The notes under the pieces are model-generated. The model did no database searches, had not been told where the DNA came from, and saw only the letters and a program-made list of their open reading frames with translations. The translations under genes were made by a program, and so were the position numbers. From Sphingopyxis flava (lineage in GTDB: Bacteria; Pseudomonadota; Alphaproteobacteria; Sphingomonadales; Sphingomonadaceae), in contig NZ_FUYP01000020.1 in NCBI RefSeq assembly GCF_900168005.1, positions 1 to 54,282 of the forward strand: DNA of 54,282 nucleotides, in the 5' to 3' direction. Below, one piece after another: positions 17,006-25,552 of the stretch. How positions within the stretch are numbered: position 1 is the stretch's first letter; every line of letters begins with the position of its first letter.

Positions 17006-17722
17006 TCATCCTCTGCTGAACAGCATGAGGATGTAACGCTTCAGGTGGGTGACGCTGTCGCGCGCTATGGCGGCGTCGTTCGTGGTCTTCGCCATGATGA
17101 ACGCGCCCTGGAGCACCGCCTGGACATGGCGCGCGAGGCTCATCGCGCCGACGCCGTGCGAAATGCCGTGGCGCGCGATCGCCGCCTCGATGTCGGGGGT
17201 CAGCGCTTCGCAATAGGCGGTAATGCTCGCCTCGCACGCAGCGCGGATCGCGTCGTTCGTCGCATAGGCTTCCTGCACCATCGTTCCGACAAAGCAGGTG
17301 AAATCCTCGACCGGGCCGTCGAGCATGGCGAGGCGGAAGTCGATATGGCCAAGCAATCGGTCGAGCGGATCGCCGAGCTTTGTGTGCGGGGGCAATTCGA
17401 ACATTGGCCGCGCGCGCTCGGTCCAGCCTTCGGCCGCGGCGACCGCCAGCGCGTCTTTCGACGCGAAATGGTGGAAGAAGGCGCCCTTCGTGACGCCTGC
17501 CACCGCGCAAATCTCGTCAACCGTCGTGGCGGCATAGCCCTTGCGCCGCACCGTCTGGTGCGCTGCGGCGATAAGCTTGTCGCGCGCGGACCCTCGCGCG
17601 GCCCGTCCGCGCGAGGGGGCGCCGCCGCCCGCCGAGGGGACTATGCGGGCGGCGGCAGCGGCACCGCGTGCGGCGCGGCGCGGGGGCTTGGATGGAATCG
17701 GGGGGCTCTCGTTTGTCGGCAT
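17006..17722 (-). CDS. TetR family transcriptional regulator
   Basis: A 238-residue repressor. After an unusually long, Ala/Arg/Pro-rich N-terminal extension (about 1-46) comes the TetR helix-turn-helix (about 47-95: TTVDEICAVAGVTKGAFFHHF, recognition helix VTKGAFFHHF). The rest is a ligand domain resembling the C-terminal domain of YxaF/ComR-type regulators. ATG at 17722 is chosen because the promoter at 17730-17758 would start the mRNA at that codon; an upstream ATG at 17734 lies inside the promoter. It heads the VOC/GST operon and is probably autoregulated through the palindrome at 17732-17751. Confidence 0.9.
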   Translation of the reverse strand: MPTNESPPIPSKPPRRAARGAAAAARIVPSAGGGAPSRGRAARGSARDKLIAAAHQTVRRKGYAATTVDEICAVAGVTKGAFFHHFASKDALAVAAAEGWTERARPMFELPPHTKLGDPLDRLLGHIDFRLAMLDGPVEDFTCFVGTMVQEAYATNDAIRAACEASITAYCEALTPDIEAAIARHGISHGVGAMSLARHVQAVLQGAFIMAKTTNDAAIARDSVTHLKRYILMLFSRG

Positions 17723-17729
17723 GCGAATC

Positions 17730-17758
17730 AACATACCGACTAGTTGGTATGGTGTCAA
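17730..17758 (-). promoter_or_regulatory. tetR operon promoter, predicted leaderless
   Basis: On the minus strand TTGACA (17758-17753) and TATGTT (17735-17730) are 17 bases apart. Transcription should begin near 17723, one base before the ATG of tetR, so the mRNA would lack a 5' leader. The spacer is filled by a palindrome. Confidence 0.7.
17732..17751. promoter_or_regulatory. TetR-type operator palindrome
   Basis: CATACCGACTAGTTGGTATG is a 20-base inverted repeat centred on CTAG with only one mismatched pair. It matches the form of operators used by TetR regulators of this kind. It covers the spacer and part of the -10 box of the tetR promoter, so bound repressor would block RNA polymerase. 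Confidence 0.75.
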
Positions 17759-18146
17759 TGCCCGTGCATTGCCCTGGGGCGCCGCTAGAAAATCCGAGAT
17801 AGGAAAAGGACGCGCGCCTTGATTTCAGACGCCGGTCTGATGGTAAAAATGGATCAGGCGTGCGGGCGCAGACGGTCGGCAATCAATCGTCGGCCGCCCG
17901 GATTTCGTCGCATCGTTCGATGTCGCGGCCGATCGATGCCCCTAAGGCTATGACCGGATCAAGCGCATTCGCGCTTCTGCCCGCCCGCACAAAACGGCTC
18001 CGAATTGGGCCATTAATCCCGGCTCGGGGATCGGAGTGGGGCTCGCGGGCCTAGGTCGTCGCGTCCGAAGGCGGCCGAGCAATGGCAGGCAGGGCCGCAC
18101 GCAAATGTGCGCAACAGCGCTCGCGGGCCCTTTCCAAAGGCGCGCT
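17759..18146. other. Intergenic region, no gene seen
   Basis: A gap of about 390 bases between the tetR promoter and the end of the bactofilin gene. No tRNA, convincing open frame or strong terminator was found on either strand. It separates tetR from a convergently placed unit reading toward it. Confidence 0.5.
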
Positions 18147-18638
18147 TCAGATTCCGCTCACGGCCGGTTTGTTCTCCACCACCTCAAGCGGTGGCGGGGC
18201 CTTCACCGCAGCGGGCGCGGCGCCATGGCGGCGGTGCGAGAGCTTGCCGTCGACCTTGCCGCCATTCTCGATCGTGATCGTTTCATAGACCACGTCGCCC
18301 GTGATCCGCGCGCTCGCGTGGATGACCAGGGTCTTGGCCTCGATCGACCCGTCGAGCAGGCCCGCAATCTTCGCGGTCTCGGCGATGATTGCGCCCTTGA
18401 TCTCGCTCGCCTCGCCCTGGACGAGATTTGCGCATTTGAGATCGCCCTCGATTTTGCCGTCGACGTGAAGATCGACACTTGCGGCTACGTTGCCCGTAAT
18501 GACCACGTCCGATCCGATGATCGAGAAGGTCGTGTGACGGGCTCCGGTCGCCATCTTAGCGGGCTGCGGCGGTGCCGGCACGGGCGCGGGCGAGGGCGCC
18601 GACACGTTGTCGGGCGTCGGCTTTGACTTCGAGAACAT
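18147..18638 (-). CDS. Bactofilin, polymer-forming cytoskeletal protein
   Basis: A 163-residue bactofilin. The central right-handed beta-helix domain (about 35-130) shows the repeated short strands SIIGSDVVITGNVAAS, LHVDGKIEGDLKC and GGKVDGKLS, flanked by Pro/Ala-rich disordered tails. Bactofilins form membrane-associated filaments that localise envelope enzymes. The start at 18638 lies 83 bases inside the 3' end of the M23 peptidase gene in another frame, so the pair is coupled; in other bacteria bactofilins recruit M23 peptidases. Confidence 0.92.
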   Translation of the reverse strand: MFSKSKPTPDNVSAPSPAPVPAPPQPAKMATGARHTTFSIIGSDVVITGNVAASVDLHVDGKIEGDLKCANLVQGEASEIKGAIIAETAKIAGLLDGSIEAKTLVIHASARITGDVVYETITIENGGKVDGKLSHRRHGAAPAAVKAPPPLEVVENKPAVSGI

Positions 18639-19773
18639 CGGCTTTGGCCTCCAGGAAGCGGCGCGGATTGACCGCGACGCCGTTCAAACGAACTTCGAAA
18701 TGCAGGTGGCTGCCGGTTGAGCGGCCGGTCGAGCCCATTCGGGCGATCTGCTGACCCGCGCCGACGCGCGCACCAACGGCGGTGTCGAAACCGGACAGGT
18801 GGGCGTAGCGCGTCATAATGCCCTGCCCGTGATCGACTTCGACGACATTGCCATAACCCGAGCGGCGACCGACGAACGCAACCTTGCCCGGCGCTGCAGC
18901 GAGAATCGGAGTGCCGAGCGGACCGGGGAAATCGAGGCCCGCGTGCATGGCGCTCGCGCCGGTGAACGGGTCGTGACGATAGCCATAACTCGAAGAAAGC
19001 ATCAGCACGTGCGCGGGCTGGCCCGAGGGAATGGCGACGAGGGTACGTTCGAGCACCTCCATCCGGAACAGCGCACCTTCGAGCGCGGCGAAGCTCTTGC
19101 CAAGCGCGCCCGCGCGGCCGATTCGCCCCCGCCACGGGATGAAGGGACCGCCCTGTCCGGTGCTCGCCTTCTTCACGAGCGATTGGGGGTCGAGGCCGAG
19201 CTTGGCGACGGCATCGCCCGCCTTGCTCGCGCGCGCGTTCACCGCGGCGAGCAGGCGTGCCGAAAAAGCCTCCTGCCGTGCTTCGATCTGAGCCAGCGCC
19301 TGCGCCTCGGGCGGCAGCCGCGGGTCGAGAGCGCTGGTTTTCAGCGGGTGGGCATCCTTGCCGGCCGCATCAGACCCATCGGCCTTCGCATCAGCCGGAA
19401 GCGGCTCGGCGCCAAAGTAAGTTTCTTGCCAATCCTCAAGCTGCGCCTGCCGCTCGTCGAGGTCGGCTGCGATTTCGGCGACCCGATCGCGATATTGGGC
19501 AATGCGCGCTTCGCTCGCAGCGGCGGCCGCTTCCTTGCGCGCGACTTCGGCGCGTTCGCCTGCGGTAAGAATCTGATTGACGAAAACGGTCAGCGTGGCT
19601 CCCGCCCAGACGAGGAGAACGGCCCCGGCGATCAGCGCGACGCGCTTTTGCCAGACAGCGCTCACGCGCAGGAAACGGACATGTCCGTGGGTGCGAACGA
19701 AAATTTCATGGTCCTGGAACAGCGCATTGAACCGCTGGCGCCAATGGCGCAGGCCCGTCGATAGCGAAGACAA
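18556..19773 (-). CDS. M23 family metallopeptidase with membrane anchor and coiled coil
   Basis: A protein of about 405 residues that probably cuts peptidoglycan peptide cross-links in the periplasm. It has a short cytoplasmic N-terminus, one membrane helix (about 44-66), an Ala/Glu-rich coiled coil (about 72-115) and a C-terminal LytM/M23 domain with HAGLD (His277, Asp281) and HLHFE (His356, His358), so the zinc site is complete. TTG at 19773 is chosen for its protein start; the frame is open to 19971. The C-terminus overlaps the bactofilin gene. Confidence 0.85.
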   Translation of the reverse strand: MSSLSTGLRHWRQRFNALFQDHEIFVRTHGHVRFLRVSAVWQKRVALIAGAVLLVWAGATLTVFVNQILTAGERAEVARKEAAAAASEARIAQYRDRVAEIAADLDERQAQLEDWQETYFGAEPLPADAKADGSDAAGKDAHPLKTSALDPRLPPEAQALAQIEARQEAFSARLLAAVNARASKAGDAVAKLGLDPQSLVKKASTGQGGPFIPWRGRIGRAGALGKSFAALEGALFRMEVLERTLVAIPSGQPAHVLMLSSSYGYRHDPFTGASAMHAGLDFPGPLGTPILAAAPGKVAFVGRRSGYGNVVEVDHGQGIMTRYAHLSGFDTAVGARVGAGQQIARMGSTGRSTGSHLHFEVRLNGVAVNPRRFLEAKADVLEVKADARQRVGALARARAGTAAAR

Positions 19774-20033
19774 GTAACGACCCCGTCTTTTATTTTGGTG
19801 GAGCCCTCCGCCCCGGCATGGAGGGCCCTTTAACAGCGGTGTCAGTCCAGCGCGAATCTTCGCACCCCGACTCAAGCCGAATCGAAAGGGGGACGCGATG
19901 AATCGTGAAACACTGCCAGAATGGTGGCTTTTCCGCCGAAAACATCTTCGGCGAATCACGGCTAGCGCCATGAGCGACGGGGGTCATAGTTATCGTTGAC
20001 GGCTTGCTTACCATTTGCAGCTAGGCGGAACGG

Positions 20034-21434
20034 GTGACGCATATGCCTCCCCTTTCCGCAGCGATCGCGGCGGCGGACACCGGCGCGCCGACCCGCAAGT
20101 TGCGACCGCGTTCCGCGGTGAGCGCGGGCGTCGGCATCGTTGGGCTGATCGGCCTATTCTCCTATCTGCTGCTCGCGCGTCATGCCCCCGAAATTGCGAC
20201 CCTTCTCGGGATCGACTGGGCCGGGCGGGGGAGGATGGATGGTCCGGTTTCGGCGGTTGCGAGCGTCCTCGCATGCGGTCTTCCGATGGTGCTCTGGTCG
20301 CTGTTCGTCGATAAGGTGCATCGCAATCCCTCGACCGGGATCGACTGGTCGCTGCGCCGTCCGTGGCGCGAGACGCTCGATATCAGCCTGACCAAGCTTG
20401 CTGGGCTCTGGGCCACCTGGGGTCTGATCGCGCTCGGTTATGCAACGATGCGCTTCTACTGGTCGGGGCAGTATGAATTCTCGATGGGGCTGCTCGCGCG
20501 CGTCGCCCCGTGGCTCCTGCTGGCATCGGTTCCCTACATGATCTGGCTTGACCGCCGCCTCCTCGAACCGCGGGACGGTTGCTACGCCTTCGGCCGCTGG
20601 CTGCTCGTACCCGGCGCGCGCGTCGAGAGCCGCGCGATTGGTCATCATTTCCGCGCCTGGGCGGTAAAGGGCTTTTTCACCGCCTTCATGCTGTCGATCG
20701 TCCCTGGCAATTTCGCCTCACTGGTTTCGGTCGAGATGAGCGAGGTGCTGGCCAATCCCTACATGACGGGGCTGTGGGCGATCAATCTTCTCTACCTGGT
20801 CGACGTCCACATCGCGACCGTCGGCTATATCCTGACGCTTAGGCCGCTCGACGCGCATATCCGCACGGCCAACCCCTATGGCATGGCGTGGGTTGCCGCG
20901 CTCATCTGCTATCCGCCCTTCATCCTGATGAACGGCGGGCCGCTCGATTATCAGGTGGGCGGCGCCGACTGGGGTTATTGGCTCGCGGGTCATGATGCGC
21001 TGATGGGGGCGTGGGGCGCCGCGCTCGTTTTTCTGATCGGCATCTATGCCTGGGCCACAATGGCGTTCGGAATCCGCTTTTCGAACCTCACCCACCGCGG
21101 CGTGATCACCCACGGCCCCTATGCGCTGACGCGCCACCCCGCCTATATTTCAAAGAATCTAAGCTGGTGGGTCGGGTCGCTCCCATTTCTCGTCACCAGC
21201 GGCAGCTGGGTCGAGGGTGCACGCAATACCGCGCTCCTCGCGCTGGTCAGCGGCGTTTATTACTGGCGCGCCAAGACCGAGGAGAAGCACCTGCTCGCTG
21301 ATCCCGCCTATCAGGCCTATTGGAACTGGGCGCAGGCCAACGCGCTGATACCGCGGCTTTTTGCAAAGCTGAGCGGACGGAAAGCACCGCTGATCCGGCT
21401 CGAGCCCGATCCGCGCGTGGGGCCGGTCGCCTGA
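20034..21434 (+). CDS. Multi-pass membrane protein with ICMT-like methyltransferase domain
   Basis: A 466-residue integral membrane protein with about 9-10 hydrophobic segments. The last 110 residues match isoprenylcysteine carboxyl methyltransferase-like enzymes: THGPYALTRHPAYISKNLSW (S-adenosylmethionine site), then YYWRAKTEEKHLLADPAYQAYW. GTG at 20034 follows AGGCGGAACGG; ATG at 20043 in frame is an alternative. A TTGACG-17-AGCTAG promoter-like pair ends at 20024. Bacteria lack prenylated CaaX proteins, so the substrate is unknown; a lipid or other prenylated molecule is possible. Confidence 0.75.
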   Translation: MTHMPPLSAAIAAADTGAPTRKLRPRSAVSAGVGIVGLIGLFSYLLLARHAPEIATLLGIDWAGRGRMDGPVSAVASVLACGLPMVLWSLFVDKVHRNPSTGIDWSLRRPWRETLDISLTKLAGLWATWGLIALGYATMRFYWSGQYEFSMGLLARVAPWLLLASVPYMIWLDRRLLEPRDGCYAFGRWLLVPGARVESRAIGHHFRAWAVKGFFTAFMLSIVPGNFASLVSVEMSEVLANPYMTGLWAINLLYLVDVHIATVGYILTLRPLDAHIRTANPYGMAWVAALICYPPFILMNGGPLDYQVGGADWGYWLAGHDALMGAWGAALVFLIGIYAWATMAFGIRFSNLTHRGVITHGPYALTRHPAYISKNLSWWVGSLPFLVTSGSWVEGARNTALLALVSGVYYWRAKTEEKHLLADPAYQAYWNWAQANALIPRLFAKLSGRKAPLIRLEPDPRVGPVA

Positions 21435-21537
21435 CGAAAGGCCGCCCGAAGGGGGACCTCAGCTCCCCAAAAAGCCGGAATTGGTGGTCTTGCGCGACCC
21501 GAATTGCGCCGTTACGGGACTCCTCGTCTTCGAAACT

Positions 21538-21555
21538 GGCGGGCTGTCGCCCGCC
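21538..21555. repeat. Perfect hairpin upstream of the lipoprotein gene
   Basis: GGCGGGC, a 4-base loop TGTC and GCCCGCC form a perfect 7-bp stem, 29 bases before the ATG at 21585. No T-run follows on either strand, so it is more likely a leader structure than a terminator. Confidence 0.6.
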
Positions 21556-21584
21556 AAGTCGAAGGCCAAAGGAGAAAAACGTCG

Positions 21585-22067
21585 ATGAAATCCCCTCTTG
21601 CGGCGTCGTTTGGCGCCTTGTTGTTGCTGGCCGGTTGCTCGGGCCAGGCCCAGACCGAAACCAAAGCCCCCGAAACCAAGACCGCGGTTGACGAAACGAA
21701 ACTGCCCGAAACCGGCGGCGGCGAACCGATCGAACTGAGCGCGATCGAAAAGGGCGAACTCCTTCGCCTCGACGGCGACCATGAATGCAGCTTCACCATT
21801 GCGGGCCAGTCGGGTCCTGCACTCGTCGCCCGTGCCAGCACTGGCGAGGACGAACTTGCATCGGGCGCGTACAAGATCGGCGGCAAGGTCCTTCGCGTCG
21901 CGGGTTCGGGCGGCTTCAAGGCGCTCGAAAAAGGCATGGAGCTCTCGGGCCCTGGCATGAAGCTCGCAGTCAAGCCGGGCGAAGGCGGTCAGCCAGCAAC
22001 GCTTCTCGCGCAGCGCACCTATGGCGGCGAACGCAGCTTCGAAGGCGCGTGGGCCTGTCAAGCCTGA
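21585..22067 (+). CDS. Lipoprotein of unknown function
   Basis: A 160-residue protein with a lipoprotein signal peptide (MKSPLAASFGALLLLAGCSG, lipobox LAGC, Cys at about 18), then an acidic, Thr/Glu/Lys-rich linker and a small globular region (about 50-160) that has one internal Cys near 67 and one close to the C-terminus. ATG at 21585 follows GGAGAAAAACGTCG. I do not recognise a family. A hairpin lies in its probable leader. Confidence 0.75.
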   Translation: MKSPLAASFGALLLLAGCSGQAQTETKAPETKTAVDETKLPETGGGEPIELSAIEKGELLRLDGDHECSFTIAGQSGPALVARASTGEDELASGAYKIGGKVLRVAGSGGFKALEKGMELSGPGMKLAVKPGEGGQPATLLAQRTYGGERSFEGAWACQA

Positions 22068-22077
22068 CCTTTAACGC

Positions 22078-22533
22078 CTAGGAGAAGGCAGGCTCGCGAA
22101 CACGGATAAGTCCGGTCGAGCGCATGGTCATCACCGGCTCGTCGTGCTGGTTGAAGACGGTGAGCTTCGTCTGGAACAGTCCCATCTCGGGCCGGCTCTT
22201 TGACCGCCGCTTGCTCAGCACCTCGTTCTCGCAGCGAAGTGTGTCGCCGGGATAGACGGGTTTCAGCCAACGAAGCTCGTCGATCCCGGGCGAGCCGAGG
22301 CCCGCCTGCTCGCGCAGCTGCATGTGGTCGACCAGCATCCGCATCGTCATGGAAGCGGTATGCCATCCGCTCGCCGAGAGCCGCCCGAAATGCGTTAGGG
22401 CGGCGGCCGCATCGTCGAGGTGGAAGGGCTGCGGGTCGAACTGGCCCGCGAAGTCGATCACCTCCTCGCGCGTGACCTGCTTGCTTCCGAAGCGCTCGAT
22501 CGCGCCGACCTCGATATCTTCATAATAGAGCAT
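22078..22533 (-). CDS. MaoC-like dehydratase (hot-dog fold)
   Basis: A 151-residue (R)-specific enoyl-hydratase-like protein. The hydratase signature is visible: FDPQPFHLDDAAA with catalytic Asp and His (about 32-40), then FGRLSASGWHTASM. Such enzymes hydrate or dehydrate acyl-CoA thioesters. The start is ATG at 22533; its end is 11 bases from the convergent lipoprotein stop. It shares strand with the NPP-type gene upstream, with 40 bases between. Confidence 0.88.
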   Translation of the reverse strand: MLYYEDIEVGAIERFGSKQVTREEVIDFAGQFDPQPFHLDDAAAALTHFGRLSASGWHTASMTMRMLVDHMQLREQAGLGSPGIDELRWLKPVYPGDTLRCENEVLSKRRSKSRPEMGLFQTKLTVFNQHDEPVMTMRSTGLIRVREPAFS

Positions 22534-22573
22534 GGGGTTCTATGGGGCTCCCGGGCCGCTGAAGGCAAGCGCG

Positions 22574-23785
22574 CTAGCGCTCGATCCGCCTTGCAAGAGC
22601 GCCCGTTGCGTCGCTAGGCAGCGGTGTAGTGCCGATCAACTTCATCAGGAGCGGATAGACCTCGATATTGTCGATGGTGCCAACATCGCCCTTCAGACCC
22701 GTGTTGGTCGCGACAAAGAGCGCGAGCATCTCGGGATCCTGATTGTCATAGCCATGGGCGCCGCCCGCGATGGGCCATTCGGGTTCGCCCGCAATGATCG
22801 ACCAGCCGGGCTCAGCGATGCAGATGATCGCCGCGACGCGGGGGTTGCGACCGTAGTGGAGCCGCGCGGGGAGATTTTCGCGGCGGTGGCACACCATATG
22901 ATCATGGGGTTTCAGCAGTGCTGCGAACACGCGCTCGTCGGTCCCCGCTGCGGGTTCGATTGCGGCATAAGGACCGGTCTCGACCGCGTTGATACTGGGC
23001 AGGTCTATGAGATCGGCAAGCTGGATCACTCGCGAGGCGTCAACCGCACGCATTCCGTGATCAGCGACGACCAGCAGGCGCGCGGGCTGCCCCATTGTAT
23101 CGAGCCCCCGCGTCAGCTCGCCGATCCGGGCGTCGACATCGGCGATCGCGGTATTGACCTCGTCGCTGTCGGGACCGAAGCGATGCCCCGCGGTATCGAC
23201 AATGTCGAAATAGAGCGTGACGAGGGCGGGACGTATCGCCGCCGGCCGGCGCATCCAGTCGAGCACGGTGTTCACGCGCTGAACGTCCCGCACATTCTGG
23301 TCGAAGCGGAACCAGTCGCGCGGCCGGGCGCCATGGATGTCGACCTCGCTACCGGGCCAGAACATCGTTGCGCTGCGAACGCCCGCCTTTTCGGCCGTGA
23401 CCCATGCCGGCTCGGCCTCATCCCACCAGAATCGGTCGAGCGACTGCTTGGCATCTCCAAGGCTAAATATCTGGCCGGGGCGGCGCGGGTCGATCATCCG
23501 GTTGCCGACGATGCCGTTGGTGTCGGGCCGCTTTCCGGTAACAATCGCATAATGGTTGGGAAAGGTTTTGGTTGGAAAAGATGGGCGTAGCCTGCCGTGC
23601 GCGCCCTCGGCAGCAAGCCGCGAAAGGTTCGGCGTGAGGCCGCGGCCCAGATAATCGGCGCGGAACCCATCGATCGAGATGAGAATGGTGACGGGCGGCC
23701 GCTCGCCGCTGTCCTCGGCCGGAAGCGGCGCGGCGGCAAGGACGAGGAAGGCGAGAATCAGCGAGGCAATTCGAGTCAGGGTCAT
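22574..23785 (-). CDS. Secreted nucleotide pyrophosphatase/phosphodiesterase (NPP family)
   Basis: A 403-residue alkaline-phosphatase-superfamily enzyme with a signal peptide (about 1-24). The two-metal site and nucleophile are present: SIDGFRADYL (Asp), PTKTFPNHY with the catalytic Thr (about 80), FDIVDTAGHRFG (Asp, His), VADHGM (Asp, His) and GAHGYDNQDPEM (His). It probably hydrolyses phosphodiester or pyrophosphate bonds in the periplasm. ATG at 23785 gives the signal peptide; the frame extends upstream into the M28 gene region without support. Confidence 0.9.
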   Translation of the reverse strand: MTLTRIASLILAFLVLAAAPLPAEDSGERPPVTILISIDGFRADYLGRGLTPNLSRLAAEGAHGRLRPSFPTKTFPNHYAIVTGKRPDTNGIVGNRMIDPRRPGQIFSLGDAKQSLDRFWWDEAEPAWVTAEKAGVRSATMFWPGSEVDIHGARPRDWFRFDQNVRDVQRVNTVLDWMRRPAAIRPALVTLYFDIVDTAGHRFGPDSDEVNTAIADVDARIGELTRGLDTMGQPARLLVVADHGMRAVDASRVIQLADLIDLPSINAVETGPYAAIEPAAGTDERVFAALLKPHDHMVCHRRENLPARLHYGRNPRVAAIICIAEPGWSIIAGEPEWPIAGGAHGYDNQDPEMLALFVATNTGLKGDVGTIDNIEVYPLLMKLIGTTPLPSDATGALARRIER

Positions 23786-23921
23786 GCCGCCAGAATGGGC
23801 GGATGACGGGGCGGCAACAAGTCGTGTGTCGCCGCCAGGGGGCGATGGTCGGAAATTTCCTTGCAATTTCAGCAGGCGGATGGTGCATCCGGTTTCAATC
23901 GCAACCAAGGGGAAGCCAGGA

Positions 23922-25529
23922 ATGAAAAAGACATTGGTCGCCATGATGATGGCGGGGGCGGCGCTCGTCGCCGTGCCGGCAGGCGCGCAGAAGGGCGACG
24001 ACGCCATCGGCATCATCGATCAGGGCATGAACCACAGCCAGGTGATGCTTATCGCGCAGGAGATGACCGACGGGCTCGGCCCGCGTCTCACCAATTCGCC
24101 GGGGATGCGCCGCGCCGAGCAATGGGCGATCGACAAATTCAACAGCTGGGGTCTCTCCAACGTTCGCCGCGACGGTTTCGAATTCGGCCGCGGGTGGGAA
24201 ATCGTTTCGGTCAGCGCGCGCATGACGAGCCCGCGCCCGCTCGCGCTCACGGCTATCCCCGTCGCGTGGACCCCGCCGACCAATGGCGCAATCGCTGCGC
24301 CGATCGTCGTCGCGCCGATGTCGAAGGAAGAGAATTTCGCCGAATGGCGCGGCAAGCTTGCGGGCAAGATCGTGCTCATTTCGCTTCCCGGTGAAGGCAG
24401 CGAGCCCGACAAGCCGGCGTTCCGGCGCCTCGGCGGCGAGGATTTCGAAAAGCTCGAGGCTTTTCGCCAGCCCAAATACGACCCGGAGGCGCTGAATCGC
24501 CGCCTCGAGCGCGTTACCTTTCCCGAAAAGCTCGACGCCTTCCTGAAGGCCGAGGGTGCGCTCGCCTGGGTGCGCCAGTCTTATCGTGACGGCATGCTGG
24601 TGCACGGCGAGGGCTATAATTACCGCGCGGGCCATACGCTGAGCCTGCCGGGGATCGAACTCGCCGCGGAGGATTATCGTCGCCTTGCGCGCCTCGCCAA
24701 ATCGGGTCCGGCGCCTCAGCTCGAAATCGACAGCAATGTCCGCTTCGACGACAGCGACACCAAGGCCTATAACATCATCGCCGACATTCCCGGCACCGAC
24801 CCCAAGGCGGGCTATGTGATGGCGGGTGCCCATTTCGATAGCTGGGCTGCTGCCGACGGGGCGAGCGACAATGCCGCGGGGAGCGCGGTGGTGATGGAGG
24901 CGGCGCGGATCATCAAGGCGCTCGGCGTCCGGCCAAGGCGTACTATCCGGTTCGTGCTGTGGAGCGGCGAGGAGCAGGGGCTGCTTGGCAGCCTTTCCTA
25001 TGTCGACAAATATCTCGCCACGCGCCCTGGTCCTGCGGAGGGCGAGGACGGCAACCTTCTCTATTATGGCTGGCCGAACCGCTATCCGATCACCCCGAGG
25101 GCCGGTTACGACGACCTTAAGGCCTATTTCAACATGGACAATGGTTCGGGCAAGCTGCGCGGCATCTATGCCGAAGGCAATGTCGCCGCGGTGCCGCTGC
25201 TCAAGGAGTGGCTTGCGCCATATGCGAGCCTTGGCGCGGGGCGCGTCGTCGCCGCCAACACCAGCGGCACCGACCATGTCTTCATGCAGTCGGTCGGCAT
25301 CCCGGCCTTTCAGTTTATCCAGGACCCGCTCGACTATCGATCGCGCACCCACCACAGCAATGCTGACACCTACGACCATCTGAAGGCCGAGGATTTGCGT
25401 CAGGCGTCGGTGGTAATGGCGGGCATGCTCCTCGCCTCGGCAAACAGCGACAAGACGCTGCCGCGCTTCCCGGTGCCGAGCCAGCCCTCGCCCTATGATC
25501 CGTTCAAATATAAGGATCCGAATGAGTAA
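23922..25529 (+). CDS. Secreted M28 family zinc peptidase
   Basis: A 535-residue peptidase with a signal peptide (MKKTLVAMMMAGAALVAVPA, cut near 24), a PA-like insert and an M28 catalytic domain. Metal ligands and catalytic Glu are visible: GAHFDSW (His, Asp), ADGASDNAAGSAV (bridging Asp), WSGEEQGLLGS (Glu-Glu), FNMDNGSG (Asp) and THHSNADTYD (His). It probably removes amino acids from peptides in the periplasm. ATG at 23922 follows AAGCCAGG. It is divergent from the NPP gene. Confidence 0.92.
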   Translation: MKKTLVAMMMAGAALVAVPAGAQKGDDAIGIIDQGMNHSQVMLIAQEMTDGLGPRLTNSPGMRRAEQWAIDKFNSWGLSNVRRDGFEFGRGWEIVSVSARMTSPRPLALTAIPVAWTPPTNGAIAAPIVVAPMSKEENFAEWRGKLAGKIVLISLPGEGSEPDKPAFRRLGGEDFEKLEAFRQPKYDPEALNRRLERVTFPEKLDAFLKAEGALAWVRQSYRDGMLVHGEGYNYRAGHTLSLPGIELAAEDYRRLARLAKSGPAPQLEIDSNVRFDDSDTKAYNIIADIPGTDPKAGYVMAGAHFDSWAAADGASDNAAGSAVVMEAARIIKALGVRPRRTIRFVLWSGEEQGLLGSLSYVDKYLATRPGPAEGEDGNLLYYGWPNRYPITPRAGYDDLKAYFNMDNGSGKLRGIYAEGNVAAVPLLKEWLAPYASLGAGRVVAANTSGTDHVFMQSVGIPAFQFIQDPLDYRSRTHHSNADTYDHLKAEDLRQASVVMAGMLLASANSDKTLPRFPVPSQPSPYDPFKYKDPNE

Positions 25530-25552
25530 GGCTCTTGTGCCTTGGTCCGATG

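Noticed and set aside
23895..25379. 494-codon minus-strand open frame opposite the M28 peptidase
   Set aside because: The plus strand encodes a complete M28 catalytic site and signal peptide; the antisense translation has no motif.
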